Below are positions 17,095 through 26,071 of a stretch of DNA of 64,000 nt, one piece after another; the stretch's first letter is position 1; each line of letters starts with the position of its first letter. The notes beneath the pieces were generated by a model that saw only the letters and a list, made by a program, of their open reading frames with translations, was not told where the DNA came from and did no database searches. Source of the DNA: Mycolicibacterium rhodesiae JS60. GTDB lineage: Bacteria; Actinomycetota; Actinomycetes; Mycobacteriales; Mycobacteriaceae. The stretch covers positions 1,116,001 to 1,180,000 of the forward strand of contig AGIQ01000002.1 in NCBI GenBank assembly GCA_000230935.2, written 5' to 3'. The position numbers were made by a program, and so were the translations under genes.

Positions 17095-18207
17095 ATGGAC
17101 CAGCTGTGGGCGAACCGCGCTGCCAGCGCCGAGGCGGCGATCGCGAAGCGCCATCTGAAGCGGGTGTGGAGCCTGCCCGGAACGCAGCTCGGCATCGTCA
17201 GCTGGCCGCCCGCCCGCGGTGACCGCTGGTTCGGGACGTGGCACTACTGGTGGCAGGCGCACCTGCTGGACTGCCTGATCGACGCGCAACTGCGTGATCC
17301 GCAGGCCCACCGGCTGGACAGGATCAAGCGGCAGATCCGCGGGCACCGGCTGCGTAACAACGGCCGCTGGACCAACAGCTACTACGACGACATGGCCTGG
17401 CTGGCACTGGCGTTGGAGCGCGCCGGGCGGGTGGCCGGGGTCGATCGTCCGCGCGCACTGGCGACCCTGTCCGAACAGTTCTTGACGGCGTGGGTGCCCG
17501 AGGACGGCGGTGGGATCCCTTGGCGGAAACAGGATCAGTTCTTCAACGCGCCCGCCAACGGTCCGGCCGGGATCTTCCTGGCGCGCTACTTCACCTCCCG
17601 GGGCGAACCTGTGCGCCGTGCCCAGCAGATGGCGGACTGGATCGACGAAACGTTGATCGACCCCGAAACGCACCTGGTGTTCGACGGCATTCAAGGGGGT
17701 TCACTGGTGCGTGCGCAGTACACCTACTGCCAGGGCGTGGTGCTGGGGTTGGAGACCGAGCTGGCCGTGTACACCCACGACGACCGGCACCCGGCCCGGG
17801 TGCGACGGCTGGTCGCGGCGATCGGGGCACACATGGCGCCCGGCGGAATCCTCAACGGCGCGGGCGGCGGCGACGGCGGGCTGTTCTCCGGGATCACCGC
17901 CCGGTATCTGGCGCTCGCAGCGACCGAACTTCCCGTCTCGGGCGATGAATCGGCGGCGGCCAGGGACGCGGCCCGGGCGATCGTCCTGGCGTCGGCGGAG
18001 GCGGCGTGGGACAACCGTCAAACTGTGGACGGGTTGCCGTTGTTCGGGCCCTCCTGGGACAGCGTCGCCGAGGTTCCGACCGCCGCCGGCGGCCAGGCAC
18101 AATTCGTCGAGGGCGCGGTGAACTCGTCGCAGACGCCCGAGCGGGATCTGTCCGTACAGCTGTCGGGTTGGATGTTGATGGAGGCGGCACATACGGTGAC
18201 AGCGTGA
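17095..18207 (+). CDS. GH76-like glycoside hydrolase family protein (Rv0365c type)
   Basis: 370 residues, the usual length. The alpha/alpha-barrel family hallmark 'NSYYDDMAWLALALERA' (about residues 92-108) carries the paired aspartates that are catalytic in GH76 alpha-1,6-mannanases. Other repeats of the barrel include 'GGGIPWRKQDQFFNAPAN' and 'TYCQGVVLGLE'. No signal peptide is visible, so it is probably cytoplasmic. Substrates could be mannose-containing polymers or glycolipids, which mycobacteria make in quantity, but activity is unproven for the mycobacterial members. Its stop overlaps the nhaA start (GTGA). Confidence 0.78.
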   Translation: MDQLWANRAASAEAAIAKRHLKRVWSLPGTQLGIVSWPPARGDRWFGTWHYWWQAHLLDCLIDAQLRDPQAHRLDRIKRQIRGHRLRNNGRWTNSYYDDMAWLALALERAGRVAGVDRPRALATLSEQFLTAWVPEDGGGIPWRKQDQFFNAPANGPAGIFLARYFTSRGEPVRRAQQMADWIDETLIDPETHLVFDGIQGGSLVRAQYTYCQGVVLGLETELAVYTHDDRHPARVRRLVAAIGAHMAPGGILNGAGGGDGGLFSGITARYLALAATELPVSGDESAAARDAARAIVLASAEAAWDNRQTVDGLPLFGPSWDSVAEVPTAAGGQAQFVEGAVNSSQTPERDLSVQLSGWMLMEAAHTVTA

Positions 18208-20018
18208 GAGGCAGCCGGCTGGGTCGTGACCCGACAGCGAAACGCTTCGGCGAGAACGCCGCCGCGGCATTGCTGCTGACTTTCACCGTCGTGGCCATCC
18301 TCTGGGCGAATTCGCCCTGGGCGCACACCTATTCCGAGTTCTGGGCAACGCACGTCGGACTGAGCTTCGGCGATTTCCACGGCCAGCTGACGGTCAAGGA
18401 GATCGTCAACGACGCTCTGATGGCGTTCTTCTTCTTCATCGTGGGCCTGGAAGTCAAGGCCCAGTTCACCATCGGTGAACTGACGGAGCGTTCCCGCGCC
18501 GTGGTACCGGTGGTCGCCGCGATCGCCGGGTTGATCCTGCCCGCGGTGATCTTCCTGCTGTTCAATCCTTCCGGCGACAACGCCAGCGCGTGGGGGGTGG
18601 TCATCTCGACCGACACCGCGTTCCTGGTCGGCGCGCTGGCGATCATCGCGCCCAAATACCCGGCGCGGCTGCGCACCTTCCTGCTCACCCTGGCCGTCGT
18701 CGACGACGTCGGCGCGCTGGCCGCCATCGCGCTGTTCTACTCCGACCACATCCGGCTCGTCCCGCTACTGGCCGCCGTCGTGCTGATGGTTGCGCTGGCC
18801 GCCGTGCGCTATCTGCCCGCGGCGATCCGTGGTGTGACGTATTCGGTTCTGGCCGTTGCCCTGTGGTTGGCCTTGTTCAACGGCGGCGTGCATCCGACGC
18901 TCGCCGGTGTGGTGGTGGCGCTGGTGATTCCGGTGTTCACCCCCGAGCGTCAGCGGGTGGAGGCGGCAGTCGAAGTCATCCGGGCGTTCCGCCAGTCGCC
19001 GAACTCGGAGTATGCGCGGGCAGCCACCCGCAGCCTGCGCGACTCGATCTCGATCAACGAGCGGCTGGTGACCGGCTTCGGACCATATGTGTCCTTCGGG
19101 GTCCTGCCGCTGTTCGCGTTGGCCAATGCCGGTGTGCGACTGGACGCCGACACCGTGATGGCCGCGATGCGCTCGCCGCTCACCTGGGGTGTGGTGGTCG
19201 GTCTGGTGCTCGGCAAGTTGATCGGCATCACCGGGGCGACCTGGATTGTGCAGCGCACCGGGCTCGGCCGGCTTTCGCCGGGGCTGACGCTACGGCGGAT
19301 CGCAGGCGGCGCAACGCTGTCCGGGATCGGATTCACCATCTCGCTGTTCATCGTCGACCTGGCGATCGTCGATCCCCATTCGGCGGACCTGGCGCGCGTC
19401 GGTGTCCTGGCGGCCTCGGTCATCGCATTCATATTGGGATGGGCGGTCTTCCGGCTCACCGACTGGCTCAGTCCACCGGTCGCGGTCGGCCTCAAGCTGG
19501 TCCGCGACGTCGATCCGGACCGCGATCACCTGCGGGGCCGGGTCGACGCGCCGCTCACCTTGGTCGAATACGGTGACTTCGAGTGCCCGTTCTGCAGCCG
19601 TGCCACCGGATCGATTGACGAAGTCCGCGCCCACTTCGGTGACCAACTGCGGTACGTGTGGCGGCATCTGCCGTTGGAGCGGGTACACCCGCGGGCAGCG
19701 GATGCCGCCAGGGCCAGCGAGGCGGCTGCCCTGCAGGGCAAGTTCTTCGATATGGGGGCGATGATGTTCGAATTCCAGGAGCATCTGGAATGGCAGCACA
19801 TCTACCGCTATGCCGATCAGGTCGGTTGTGACATAACCCGATTCGACGAAGACCTGCACTCACCGCGCGTACTGCACCGGGTCGACGACGATGCGCTGGA
19901 CGCCGAGCTGATGGACCTCAATGCGACGCCGACGTTCTTCGTCAACGGCCTTCGCCATCGCGGGCCGTGGGATTCGGCCAGCCTGATCCGAGCCCTGGAG
20001 GCCACCTGGCCGACGTGA
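18204..20018 (+). CDS. nhaA: Na+/H+ antiporter NhaA fused to a DsbA-like thioredoxin domain
   Basis: 604 residues, about 200 more than a plain NhaA. Residues about 10-410 form the multi-helix antiporter, with 'STDTAFLVGALAI' and 'AVVDDVGALAAI' carrying the conserved ion-binding aspartates. Residues about 430-600 form a DsbA/thioredoxin-like domain with a CPFC active site (C461, C464) and the cis-Pro loop 'NATPTFFVNG'. This fusion is known in several actinobacteria. The start GTG overlaps the stop of the GH76-like gene. The redox domain may sense or repair thiols at the membrane or tune the antiporter; its side of the membrane needs topology data. Confidence 0.9.
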   Translation: MRGSRLGRDPTAKRFGENAAAALLLTFTVVAILWANSPWAHTYSEFWATHVGLSFGDFHGQLTVKEIVNDALMAFFFFIVGLEVKAQFTIGELTERSRAVVPVVAAIAGLILPAVIFLLFNPSGDNASAWGVVISTDTAFLVGALAIIAPKYPARLRTFLLTLAVVDDVGALAAIALFYSDHIRLVPLLAAVVLMVALAAVRYLPAAIRGVTYSVLAVALWLALFNGGVHPTLAGVVVALVIPVFTPERQRVEAAVEVIRAFRQSPNSEYARAATRSLRDSISINERLVTGFGPYVSFGVLPLFALANAGVRLDADTVMAAMRSPLTWGVVVGLVLGKLIGITGATWIVQRTGLGRLSPGLTLRRIAGGATLSGIGFTISLFIVDLAIVDPHSADLARVGVLAASVIAFILGWAVFRLTDWLSPPVAVGLKLVRDVDPDRDHLRGRVDAPLTLVEYGDFECPFCSRATGSIDEVRAHFGDQLRYVWRHLPLERVHPRAADAARASEAAALQGKFFDMGAMMFEFQEHLEWQHIYRYADQVGCDITRFDEDLHSPRVLHRVDDDALDAELMDLNATPTFFVNGLRHRGPWDSASLIRALEATWPT

Positions 20019-20023
20019 GCCAG

Positions 20024-20923
20024 CTAGACGGGAAGTGTTGTGCCGGTTTCCTGTTCGGCGAACTGCACGACTCGGGCGGCCGCATCGTAATCGCACGCCC
20101 CTGGCGAGCGGCCGATCAGGGCCGGCTCGCCGCGAAGACCGAACCGCGAGCTGGCCCCGACGAAACTGCCCGGCGGTATCGGCTCACTGATGCAGTACAG
20201 CGTCGGCACCGCACCCTCGTCGATATCGTTGGCCAACCGGTCGGCCACCACCTTGACCGCCTTGTGCGCCAAAGACATCAACCGTGACTCGCCGATGTTC
20301 GACAGATTGGACGCCACCCAGCCGGGATGAACCAGCTGGCTGACGACACCGGAGTGGGCCGCCCGCAGGCGCCGGTCGAGTTCGAGGCCCCACAGCATCA
20401 TCGCGAGCTTCGAGTGCGTATAGGCACCTATCGCGGTCCATTTCGTGTGCCGCGTGTGCATGTCGTCGAGCCGAAGGGTGGCCATCCGGTGGCCATCGGA
20501 GGCGACGTTGATGATCTGCGAGCGCACTCGGGCGAACAGCAGATTGGTCAGCGCGAACGGCCCGAGCAGGTTGGTGCCCAGCGTCGTCTCGAAACCGTCG
20601 ACGGTCTCGCGGCGCTGGTCGGTCAGCACCCCGGCATTGTTGATGAGGATGTCGATGTCGCCGTCGAGCCTGTCTGAAAATGCTCGAACCGAGGCGAGGT
20701 CGGAGAGATCGACCTCGAGCACTTCGGTGGAGCCGCCGGTCTCGGCGGCGCGCTGTGCGCCGAGTGCCGTGTTGCGGACGGCCATGATGACGTGTGCGCC
20801 GGCGTCGGCCAGCGCCCGCGTCGTGCCGAGACCGACGCCGTTGGTCGCGCCCGTCACGATGATCCGTTTACCGGTCAGATTGCCGAGCCGGGTCGGCGAC
20901 CACTGCGTCACGTCGGCGAGCAT
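20024..20923 (-). CDS. SDR oxidoreductase, retinol-dehydrogenase-like
   Basis: 299 residues. It has the cofactor motif TGATNGVGLGTTRAL (about 25-39), 'NNAGVL', and catalytic 'YTHSK' (Y-x-x-x-K), with a long substrate-binding C-terminus typical of the WWOX/retinol-dehydrogenase-like branch. The 'VRNTALGAQRAA' segment after strand 2 suggests NADP(H). It is convergent with nhaA (five bases apart) and diverges from the SnoaL-like gene at 20974. The substrate is likely a lipid alcohol or ketone, by family only. Confidence 0.85.
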   Translation of the reverse strand: MLADVTQWSPTRLGNLTGKRIIVTGATNGVGLGTTRALADAGAHVIMAVRNTALGAQRAAETGGSTEVLEVDLSDLASVRAFSDRLDGDIDILINNAGVLTDQRRETVDGFETTLGTNLLGPFALTNLLFARVRSQIINVASDGHRMATLRLDDMHTRHTKWTAIGAYTHSKLAMMLWGLELDRRLRAAHSGVVSQLVHPGWVASNLSNIGESRLMSLAHKAVKVVADRLANDIDEGAVPTLYCISEPIPPGSFVGASSRFGLRGEPALIGRSPGACDYDAAARVVQFAEQETGTTLPV

Positions 20924-20973
20924 AGCTATGAATTCAGGACAAACAAGACCATCTAAGCAATTGCTCTGCGATC

Positions 20974-21429
20974 ATGCCCCTTGTTATGAGTGACAGCGCG
21001 CAGGCGATCACGAACCTCATCTACACCTATGCCGAACTGCTCGATGCCGGGGACCTCGACGGCGTCGCCGCGTTGTTCACGCACGGCCGGATCTGTGGCG
21101 TCGAGAACGGCCCACCCGAGACGGTGTTCGACGGGCCCGAGCGAGTGCGGGCGATGTATGAGATGGCCACCCGTCTCTACGAGGACGGGACTCCGAAGAC
21201 CAAGCACAACACCAGCAATGTGCAGCTCTACCTCGACGAGGACGCGGGCACGGCGCGCAGCAAGTCCTACTACTGCGTCACCCAGGCCACGCCGGACCTC
21301 CCGCTGCAGGTGATCGTCACCGGCCACTATCACGACACCTTTCATCGGGTCGACGGTCAATGGTGGTTCGACTCCCGCACCATGTTCGTCGACCAGGTCG
21401 GCGACGTGAGCCAGCATTTGAAGTTCTGA
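20974..21429 (+). CDS. SnoaL/NTF2-like domain protein
   Basis: 151 residues with the cone-shaped NTF2-like pattern: 'ITNLIYTYAELLDAGDLDGVAALFT' shortened to its core YAELLDAGDLDGVAALF, then 'TKHNTSNVQLYLDE' and the closing strands 'GHYHDTFHRVDGQWWFDSR'. Such folds serve as isomerases, dehydratases or cyclases in steroid and polyketide routes. The Asp and His in the pocket are compatible with catalysis. A start four codons later (MSDSAQ) is also possible. It is the first gene of a four-gene plus-strand cluster, four bases before the sulfotransferase. Confidence 0.75.
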   Translation: MPLVMSDSAQAITNLIYTYAELLDAGDLDGVAALFTHGRICGVENGPPETVFDGPERVRAMYEMATRLYEDGTPKTKHNTSNVQLYLDEDAGTARSKSYYCVTQATPDLPLQVIVTGHYHDTFHRVDGQWWFDSRTMFVDQVGDVSQHLKF

Positions 21430-21433
21430 CCCG

Positions 21434-22608
21434 ATGGCTACCTCGGGTGTGTTCGCGATGGACGGGGTGCTTGCCGACGCGGTCACCAAGGAAGGTCTGA
21501 CCGAGTGGGGTCCGGGGGATTTCCAAGAGCCGCTGGCGGTGCTGCTCGACGATTATCCGGGCGCCGGGCTCAACGCGATCGGCGAGCACATCCTGCGGTC
21601 GGGTCTCGTGCACAGCCTGCGTATGCGGCTGCGCACGCAAGAGTGGATCCGCCGCCATCCCGAGATCCTCGAGGAACACATCGAGGCCCCGATCGTCGTC
21701 GTCGGGATGATGCGCAGTGGCACCACGCTGCTGCAGCGTCTGCTCGCCGCCGATGAACGACTGCACTGCGCGCGTGGCTGGGAGGTCGTGGAGGCTGCGC
21801 CCAAGCTGGGCTACGACTTCGCCGGTACCGACCCCCGCCTCGCGATCAGTGAGATGCGGGAGAACAAGTCACGCGAGCTGGCGCCGGAGCTGTTCGCCAT
21901 CCATCCGATGTACGCGCGGGAAGCGGAGGAGGAGATCGTCTTCCTGGCCGACGCGTTCCTGTCTCACGTCCCGGAGTCCGGGGCGTATCTGCCCAACTAC
22001 CGATCATGGCTGAACGCACAGGATTTCGAGCCGGCGTATGACTACCTGCACCGGATGCTGCGGTTCCTGCAGTGGCAGAAGCGTCAGCGCGGTGTCACCG
22101 CCGGACGATGGGTGCTGAAGTCCCCGGCGCACCTGGGCTATCTGGAGACGCTGCGGGCACAATTCCCCGACGTGCACATCGTGCACATGCATCGTGATCC
22201 GCGTACCACGGTCGCTTCGGGCGCCAGCCTCAACGCGACCCTGCACGCATGCACGCCGACAATGTCGACACGAATCGTGTTGGCGCCCAATGGCTGGAGC
22301 GGATGGGCTGGACCAATGATCGCGCGATGGCAGCGCGGGACGGTTGGGCCGACGAGTCGTCGCGGGTCACCGACATCCACTACGGCGACGCGGTCGCCGA
22401 TCCGATCGGCCAGGTCGGGCGGATCTATGCTGCACTCGGCCTGCCCTTGACCGACGCGGTGGTTGCGGCGATGTCCGACTGGCTGGCGTCCCGTCCGTGC
22501 GAAGTTCCGCGGCCGCCCTACGACCTGGCCGCCTACGGCCTGACCGATGCGCAAGTGGACGAACGATTTGCGTTGTATAACAAATGCTTTCGAGAGGACG
22601 ACCGATGA
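21434..22608 (+). pseudogene. Sulfotransferase gene with a one-base frameshift
   Basis: The sequence encodes a PAPS-dependent sulfotransferase in two frames. Frame 1 (21434-22248) holds the 5'-phosphosulfate loop 'GMMRSGTTLLQRLL' and the 3'-phosphate motif 'HMHRDPRTTVASGAS'. Frame 2 (from 22249 to 22608) continues in register with 'MHADNVDTNRVGAQWLERM' and the normal C-terminus. Adding one base after 22248 restores a single product of about 390 residues. The break lies in the near-tandem repeat TGCACGCA/TGCACGCC, a likely slippage site. Without correction, frame 1 ends with an unrelated tail at 22450. It is either a recent inactivation or a sequencing error. Confidence 0.8.
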
Positions 22609-23867
22609 TTGCCGACGATGCGGTGGCGACACCGTCGCAGCACGAGCAGGAACTGGCCGCACTCGAGCTGACCGAGCACCCGACGGTCAAGGCGGCCTAT
22701 GAGACGGTCGCGTCGAACTGGCTGAGCCGGGCCAACGCCTCCGAGGCCATGCGGGAGCGGTTCGACGCGGCGTTTGCCGAGGTCATGTTCTCCGCCGCGG
22801 TATGGTCGTCGAACCAAGACAAGCAGCGGCCGAAGGTCAGCTGCATCACCCGGCTGGCACATCCGGTGGGTGACCGGCTGATCCCCGGATCACGTTGGGG
22901 TATCGATAATCCCGACACCGTTTACCGTGTGATCCCGATCTCGGGTGACGAACGCTACGAGATCCGGGGCCGTGTCGGGAACAACCGGATGACGGAGAAT
23001 TACTTCACGCTCTGGGATGCCAACATGGGTACCGTCGCCGTGCTGAACGGCAAGACCATGGAAGTCGACGGCGACGGAAGTTACACTATCACAGCGGATT
23101 CCGCGCCCCCGGGCGGTCGCCCCAACCACGTGCAGACGACGGCGGAGGCGCACGAGTTCTACATTCGCGATGTTCTGTTGGATTGGGAGCGTGACGATCC
23201 CAACCACATCATGGTGGAGCGGCTCGGCGAGGCACCGGTCACGCCGGCCCGCACTCTGGACGAACAAGCCGAGGCCACCGCGGAGATGATGGCCTACTTC
23301 GCGAACTTCACCGGCAAGCTCAGCCACGGCATCTACAAGATGCCGGCCAACAATTTCAACCTGGCCTGGTCTGCGGACAAAGTCGGCGCGATGAAGAATC
23401 AGGTGTACGTCATGGGCCGGTTCGATCTCGGCCCGGACGAGACATTCGTGGTTGACGTCAAAGACGGTGGCGCCGAGTACTTCACCGTTCCACTGAGCAA
23501 CATCTGGGGTACCACGCTCGATATCGTCGATCGCACGGGCAGCCTGAACAAGGCGCAGTCGGTGGCCAACGACGACGGCAGCTACACGTATGTGATCTCG
23601 CCAGTCGATCCCGGTGTGGCGAACTGGATCGACTCGGCCGGCCTGCGTGAAGGTATTCTGACGCTGCGAATGGCAGAGTTCGAAGAGGGTGGTCCGCGAC
23701 CGGATCTCGGCGCGCGTGGGCGGGTCGTCGCACTCGACAAGCTCGACGACGAACTACCCGATATCGCGCGCGTGACGCCGGCCCAGCGAGCCGCACAACT
23801 GGCCCAGCGCCGCCGCGCCTACCTGCGCAGGCTCCCGGAAGGCACCCCGAACGAGAGGACCAACTGA
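22605..23867 (+). CDS. DUF1214 domain-containing protein
   Basis: 420 residues from the ATG at 22605, which overlaps the sulfotransferase stop (ATGA). The C-terminal half carries the DUF1214 pattern: beta-rich, with 'YVMGRFDLGPDETFVVDVK' trimmed to its core GRFDLGPDETFVVDV, and 'WGTTLDIVDRTGSLN' then 'YTYVISPVDPGVANWID'. Proteins of this group occur beside steroid and fatty-acid catabolic genes in mycobacteria, but no reaction is assigned. There is no signal peptide. It lies one base before the SDR gene that follows, so the cluster is one transcription unit. Confidence 0.75.
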   Translation: MIADDAVATPSQHEQELAALELTEHPTVKAAYETVASNWLSRANASEAMRERFDAAFAEVMFSAAVWSSNQDKQRPKVSCITRLAHPVGDRLIPGSRWGIDNPDTVYRVIPISGDERYEIRGRVGNNRMTENYFTLWDANMGTVAVLNGKTMEVDGDGSYTITADSAPPGGRPNHVQTTAEAHEFYIRDVLLDWERDDPNHIMVERLGEAPVTPARTLDEQAEATAEMMAYFANFTGKLSHGIYKMPANNFNLAWSADKVGAMKNQVYVMGRFDLGPDETFVVDVKDGGAEYFTVPLSNIWGTTLDIVDRTGSLNKAQSVANDDGSYTYVISPVDPGVANWIDSAGLREGILTLRMAEFEEGGPRPDLGARGRVVALDKLDDELPDIARVTPAQRAAQLAQRRRAYLRRLPEGTPNERTN

Positions 23868-23868
23868 G

Positions 23869-24699
23869 ATGGGTTGCTGGCTGGTTACCGGATGCTCCAC
23901 CGGTATCGGGCGTGAGATCGCGCGGGCCGCACTGGAATCCGGAAAGAACGTAGTGGTGACCGCTCGGCGGATCGTGTCGGTGCAGGATCTGGCCGACGAG
24001 TTCGGCGATCATGCCCTGGCGATCGCGCTAGACGTCACCGACAAGGACCTGATCGCCGACGCGGTGGCCGCGGCCGATGCCACGTTCGGCGGGGTGGACG
24101 TACTGGTCAACAACGCTGGCAACGGGTACTTGTCGGCGGTCGAGGAAGGTGAGGACGCGAAGGTCCGACTCTTGTTCGACACCAACTACTTCGGTGTCGT
24201 CGACACCATCAAAGCGGTATTGCCGTCGATGCGGGAACGTGGGGCCGGGCACATCATCAACATCTCGTCGATGACGGGACTGGTGGCCAACCCGCCCAAC
24301 GCGTACTACTCGTCGACGAAATTCGCGCTGGAAGCGCTCACCGAGGCGCTGGCCCAGGAGGTCAAACCACTCGGGATCAAGGTGACGGCCATCGAGCCCG
24401 GTGCCTTCCGCACCGACTGGGCCAAACGGTCGATGTGGGAATCGTCCACGCCGATCGGTGATTACGACGACAGCGTCGGCACCCGCAAGAACTTGATCAA
24501 AGATTTCGCCGACCATCTGCCCGGGGATCCACGTAAGGTCGCCGAGGCGGTGCTGATGGTCGCCGGCCTCGACGAGCCGCCACTTCGCCTGCTGCTCGGC
24601 CGCGACGTCCTCAAGGCGGTCCGCGACAAGCTCGCGGCGTTCTCGGCTTCGATCGACGAGTGGGAAGCCGTCACCAAGGACGTCAACTTCCCCAGTTGA
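23869..24699 (+). CDS. Short-chain dehydrogenase/reductase
   Basis: 276 residues. Cofactor motif 'TGCSTGIGREIARAA' at the extreme N-terminus, then 'NNAGNGY', catalytic Ser in 'NISSMTG' and 'YYSSTKFAL' (Y-x-x-x-K). The start 'MGCWLVTGCSTGIG' is typical of a mycobacterial SDR group that begins almost directly with the glycine motif. The 'TARRIVSVQDLA' segment favours NADP(H). It is the last gene of the SnoaL-sulfotransferase-DUF1214 cluster and probably oxidises or reduces the same lipid-type substrate. Confidence 0.87.
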   Translation: MGCWLVTGCSTGIGREIARAALESGKNVVVTARRIVSVQDLADEFGDHALAIALDVTDKDLIADAVAAADATFGGVDVLVNNAGNGYLSAVEEGEDAKVRLLFDTNYFGVVDTIKAVLPSMRERGAGHIINISSMTGLVANPPNAYYSSTKFALEALTEALAQEVKPLGIKVTAIEPGAFRTDWAKRSMWESSTPIGDYDDSVGTRKNLIKDFADHLPGDPRKVAEAVLMVAGLDEPPLRLLLGRDVLKAVRDKLAAFSASIDEWEAVTKDVNFPS

Positions 24700-24778
24700 C
24701 CGGCGCGGATAAGTGCGAGGCAAACGCGCGCTCCGCCATTGCTTTTCGCGAATATGTGCTCAAGCGGTGAAATCCGCT

Positions 24779-24784
24779 TAGATT
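24779..24784 (+). promoter_or_regulatory. -10 box TAGATT, leaderless start
   Basis: TAGATT ends seven bases before the GTG at 24792 in an AT-rich stretch. No ribosome-binding site is visible, so a leaderless transcript is likely. Confidence 0.5.
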
Positions 24785-24791
24785 TGATTTT

Positions 24792-25961
24792 GTGCAGGAC
24801 GTGCTCACCGAGCTTGCGGCGATCTGCCAGACCGGCGAAACCGCCGGTCTGGCCACCGTCGTGCGCACGTTCTCGTCGGCTCCGCGGCAGCCCGGCGCGG
24901 GCATGGTGGTCGCGCCCGACGGTTCGGTCAGCGGCTCGGTGTCGGGCGGGTGTGTGGAAGGCGCGGTATACGAATCAGTCACCGAGGTGGTCGCCACCGG
25001 CATACCCCGGTTGCAGCGGTACGGGGTCAGTGACGACGACGCCTTTGCCATCGGACTGACCTGCGGCGGGATCCTCGACATCTTCGTCGAGCCGATCTCG
25101 CAGCGCAGCTTTCCGCACTTGGACCAGGTGGTCGATGCCGTCGCCCAGCATCGGGCGGTCGCGATCGCCACGGTGATAGCCCACCCCGACCCGAACTGGT
25201 TGGGGCGCCGGCTGGTCCTCGGACCCGAAAGTGCCGACGGCACGCTGGGGTCAGCGCGGGCCGACGCCGCGGTGACCGATGACGCCCGCGGCCTGCTGGC
25301 CACCGGCCGCAGTGAGGTGCTCACCTACGGTCGCGACGGGCAGCGCCGCGGCGAGGGTTTGGAGGTGTTCGTGGCCAGCCACGCCCCTCACCCGCGGATG
25401 CTGGTGTTCGGCGCCATCGACTTCGCCGCCGCCGTGGCTGCCCAGGGTGCCTTCCTGGGTTACCGCGTCACCGTGTGTGATGCCCGTGGGGTGTTCGCGA
25501 CGCCCGCCCGATTCCCGACCGCCCATGAGGTCGTCGTCGACTGGCCGCATCGCTATCTGGCCGCCCAGGTCGAGGCGGGGGCGATCGACACCCGCACCGT
25601 GATCTGCGTGCTCACCCACGACGCCAAGTTCGACGTGCCGCTGCTGGAGTTGGCACTGCGGCTGGACATCGGCTACATCGGGGCTATGGGATCGCGGCGC
25701 ACCCACGACGACCGGCTGGCCCGGCTACGCGAGGCCGGCCTGACCGACGCAGAGTTGAGCAAGCTCGCCAGCCCGATCGGGCTGGACCTCGGCGCCCGCA
25801 CTCCTGAGGAGACCGCGGTATCGATCGCGGCGGAAATCATTGCCCGCCGATGGGGTGGCGGTGGGAGTCCGCTGTCGGCGACCCGCGGTCGAATCCACCA
25901 CGACGAGGATCACGACAGACCCACGGCGGCAGCGCAATTGAGCGAGAATCTGAGTCGGTAG
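24792..25961 (+). CDS. XdhC/CoxF-family protein (Rv0376c type)
   Basis: 389 residues. The N-terminal XdhC/CoxI domain includes 'GSVSGSVSGGCVEGAVY' and 'IGLTCGGILDIFVEP', with the conserved cysteines that hold molybdenum cofactor. The C-terminal Rossmann domain includes 'RMLVFGAIDFAAAVA' and 'GYIGAMGSRRTHDDRL'. The family sulfurates molybdenum cofactor and inserts it into xanthine dehydrogenase or CO-dehydrogenase-type enzymes. In M. tuberculosis the counterpart lies beside the CO-dehydrogenase-like subunits Rv0373c-Rv0375c. Here none of those subunits is present; only a CoxG-like protein follows. Confidence 0.85.
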   Translation: MQDVLTELAAICQTGETAGLATVVRTFSSAPRQPGAGMVVAPDGSVSGSVSGGCVEGAVYESVTEVVATGIPRLQRYGVSDDDAFAIGLTCGGILDIFVEPISQRSFPHLDQVVDAVAQHRAVAIATVIAHPDPNWLGRRLVLGPESADGTLGSARADAAVTDDARGLLATGRSEVLTYGRDGQRRGEGLEVFVASHAPHPRMLVFGAIDFAAAVAAQGAFLGYRVTVCDARGVFATPARFPTAHEVVVDWPHRYLAAQVEAGAIDTRTVICVLTHDAKFDVPLLELALRLDIGYIGAMGSRRTHDDRLARLREAGLTDAELSKLASPIGLDLGARTPEETAVSIAAEIIARRWGGGGSPLSATRGRIHHDEDHDRPTAAAQLSENLSR

Positions 25962-26071
25962 CAGCGCCGCTCTATCACATCGGGGGTCGGTGCGCCAGCC
26001 CACCCCACCCCCCTGGCAGGCTGATGCGTGACGAGTACCGCACCGCGCTCGCCACCGGATGAGGAGAGCCC

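Noticed and set aside
18006..18203. 66-codon N-terminal extension of nhaA
   Set aside because: It overlaps the end of the GH76-like gene and reads as its shadow; NhaA begins naturally at 18204.
21434..22608. Programmed frameshift in the sulfotransferase
   Set aside because: No slippery heptamer or downstream pseudoknot was seen; a simple one-base loss explains it.
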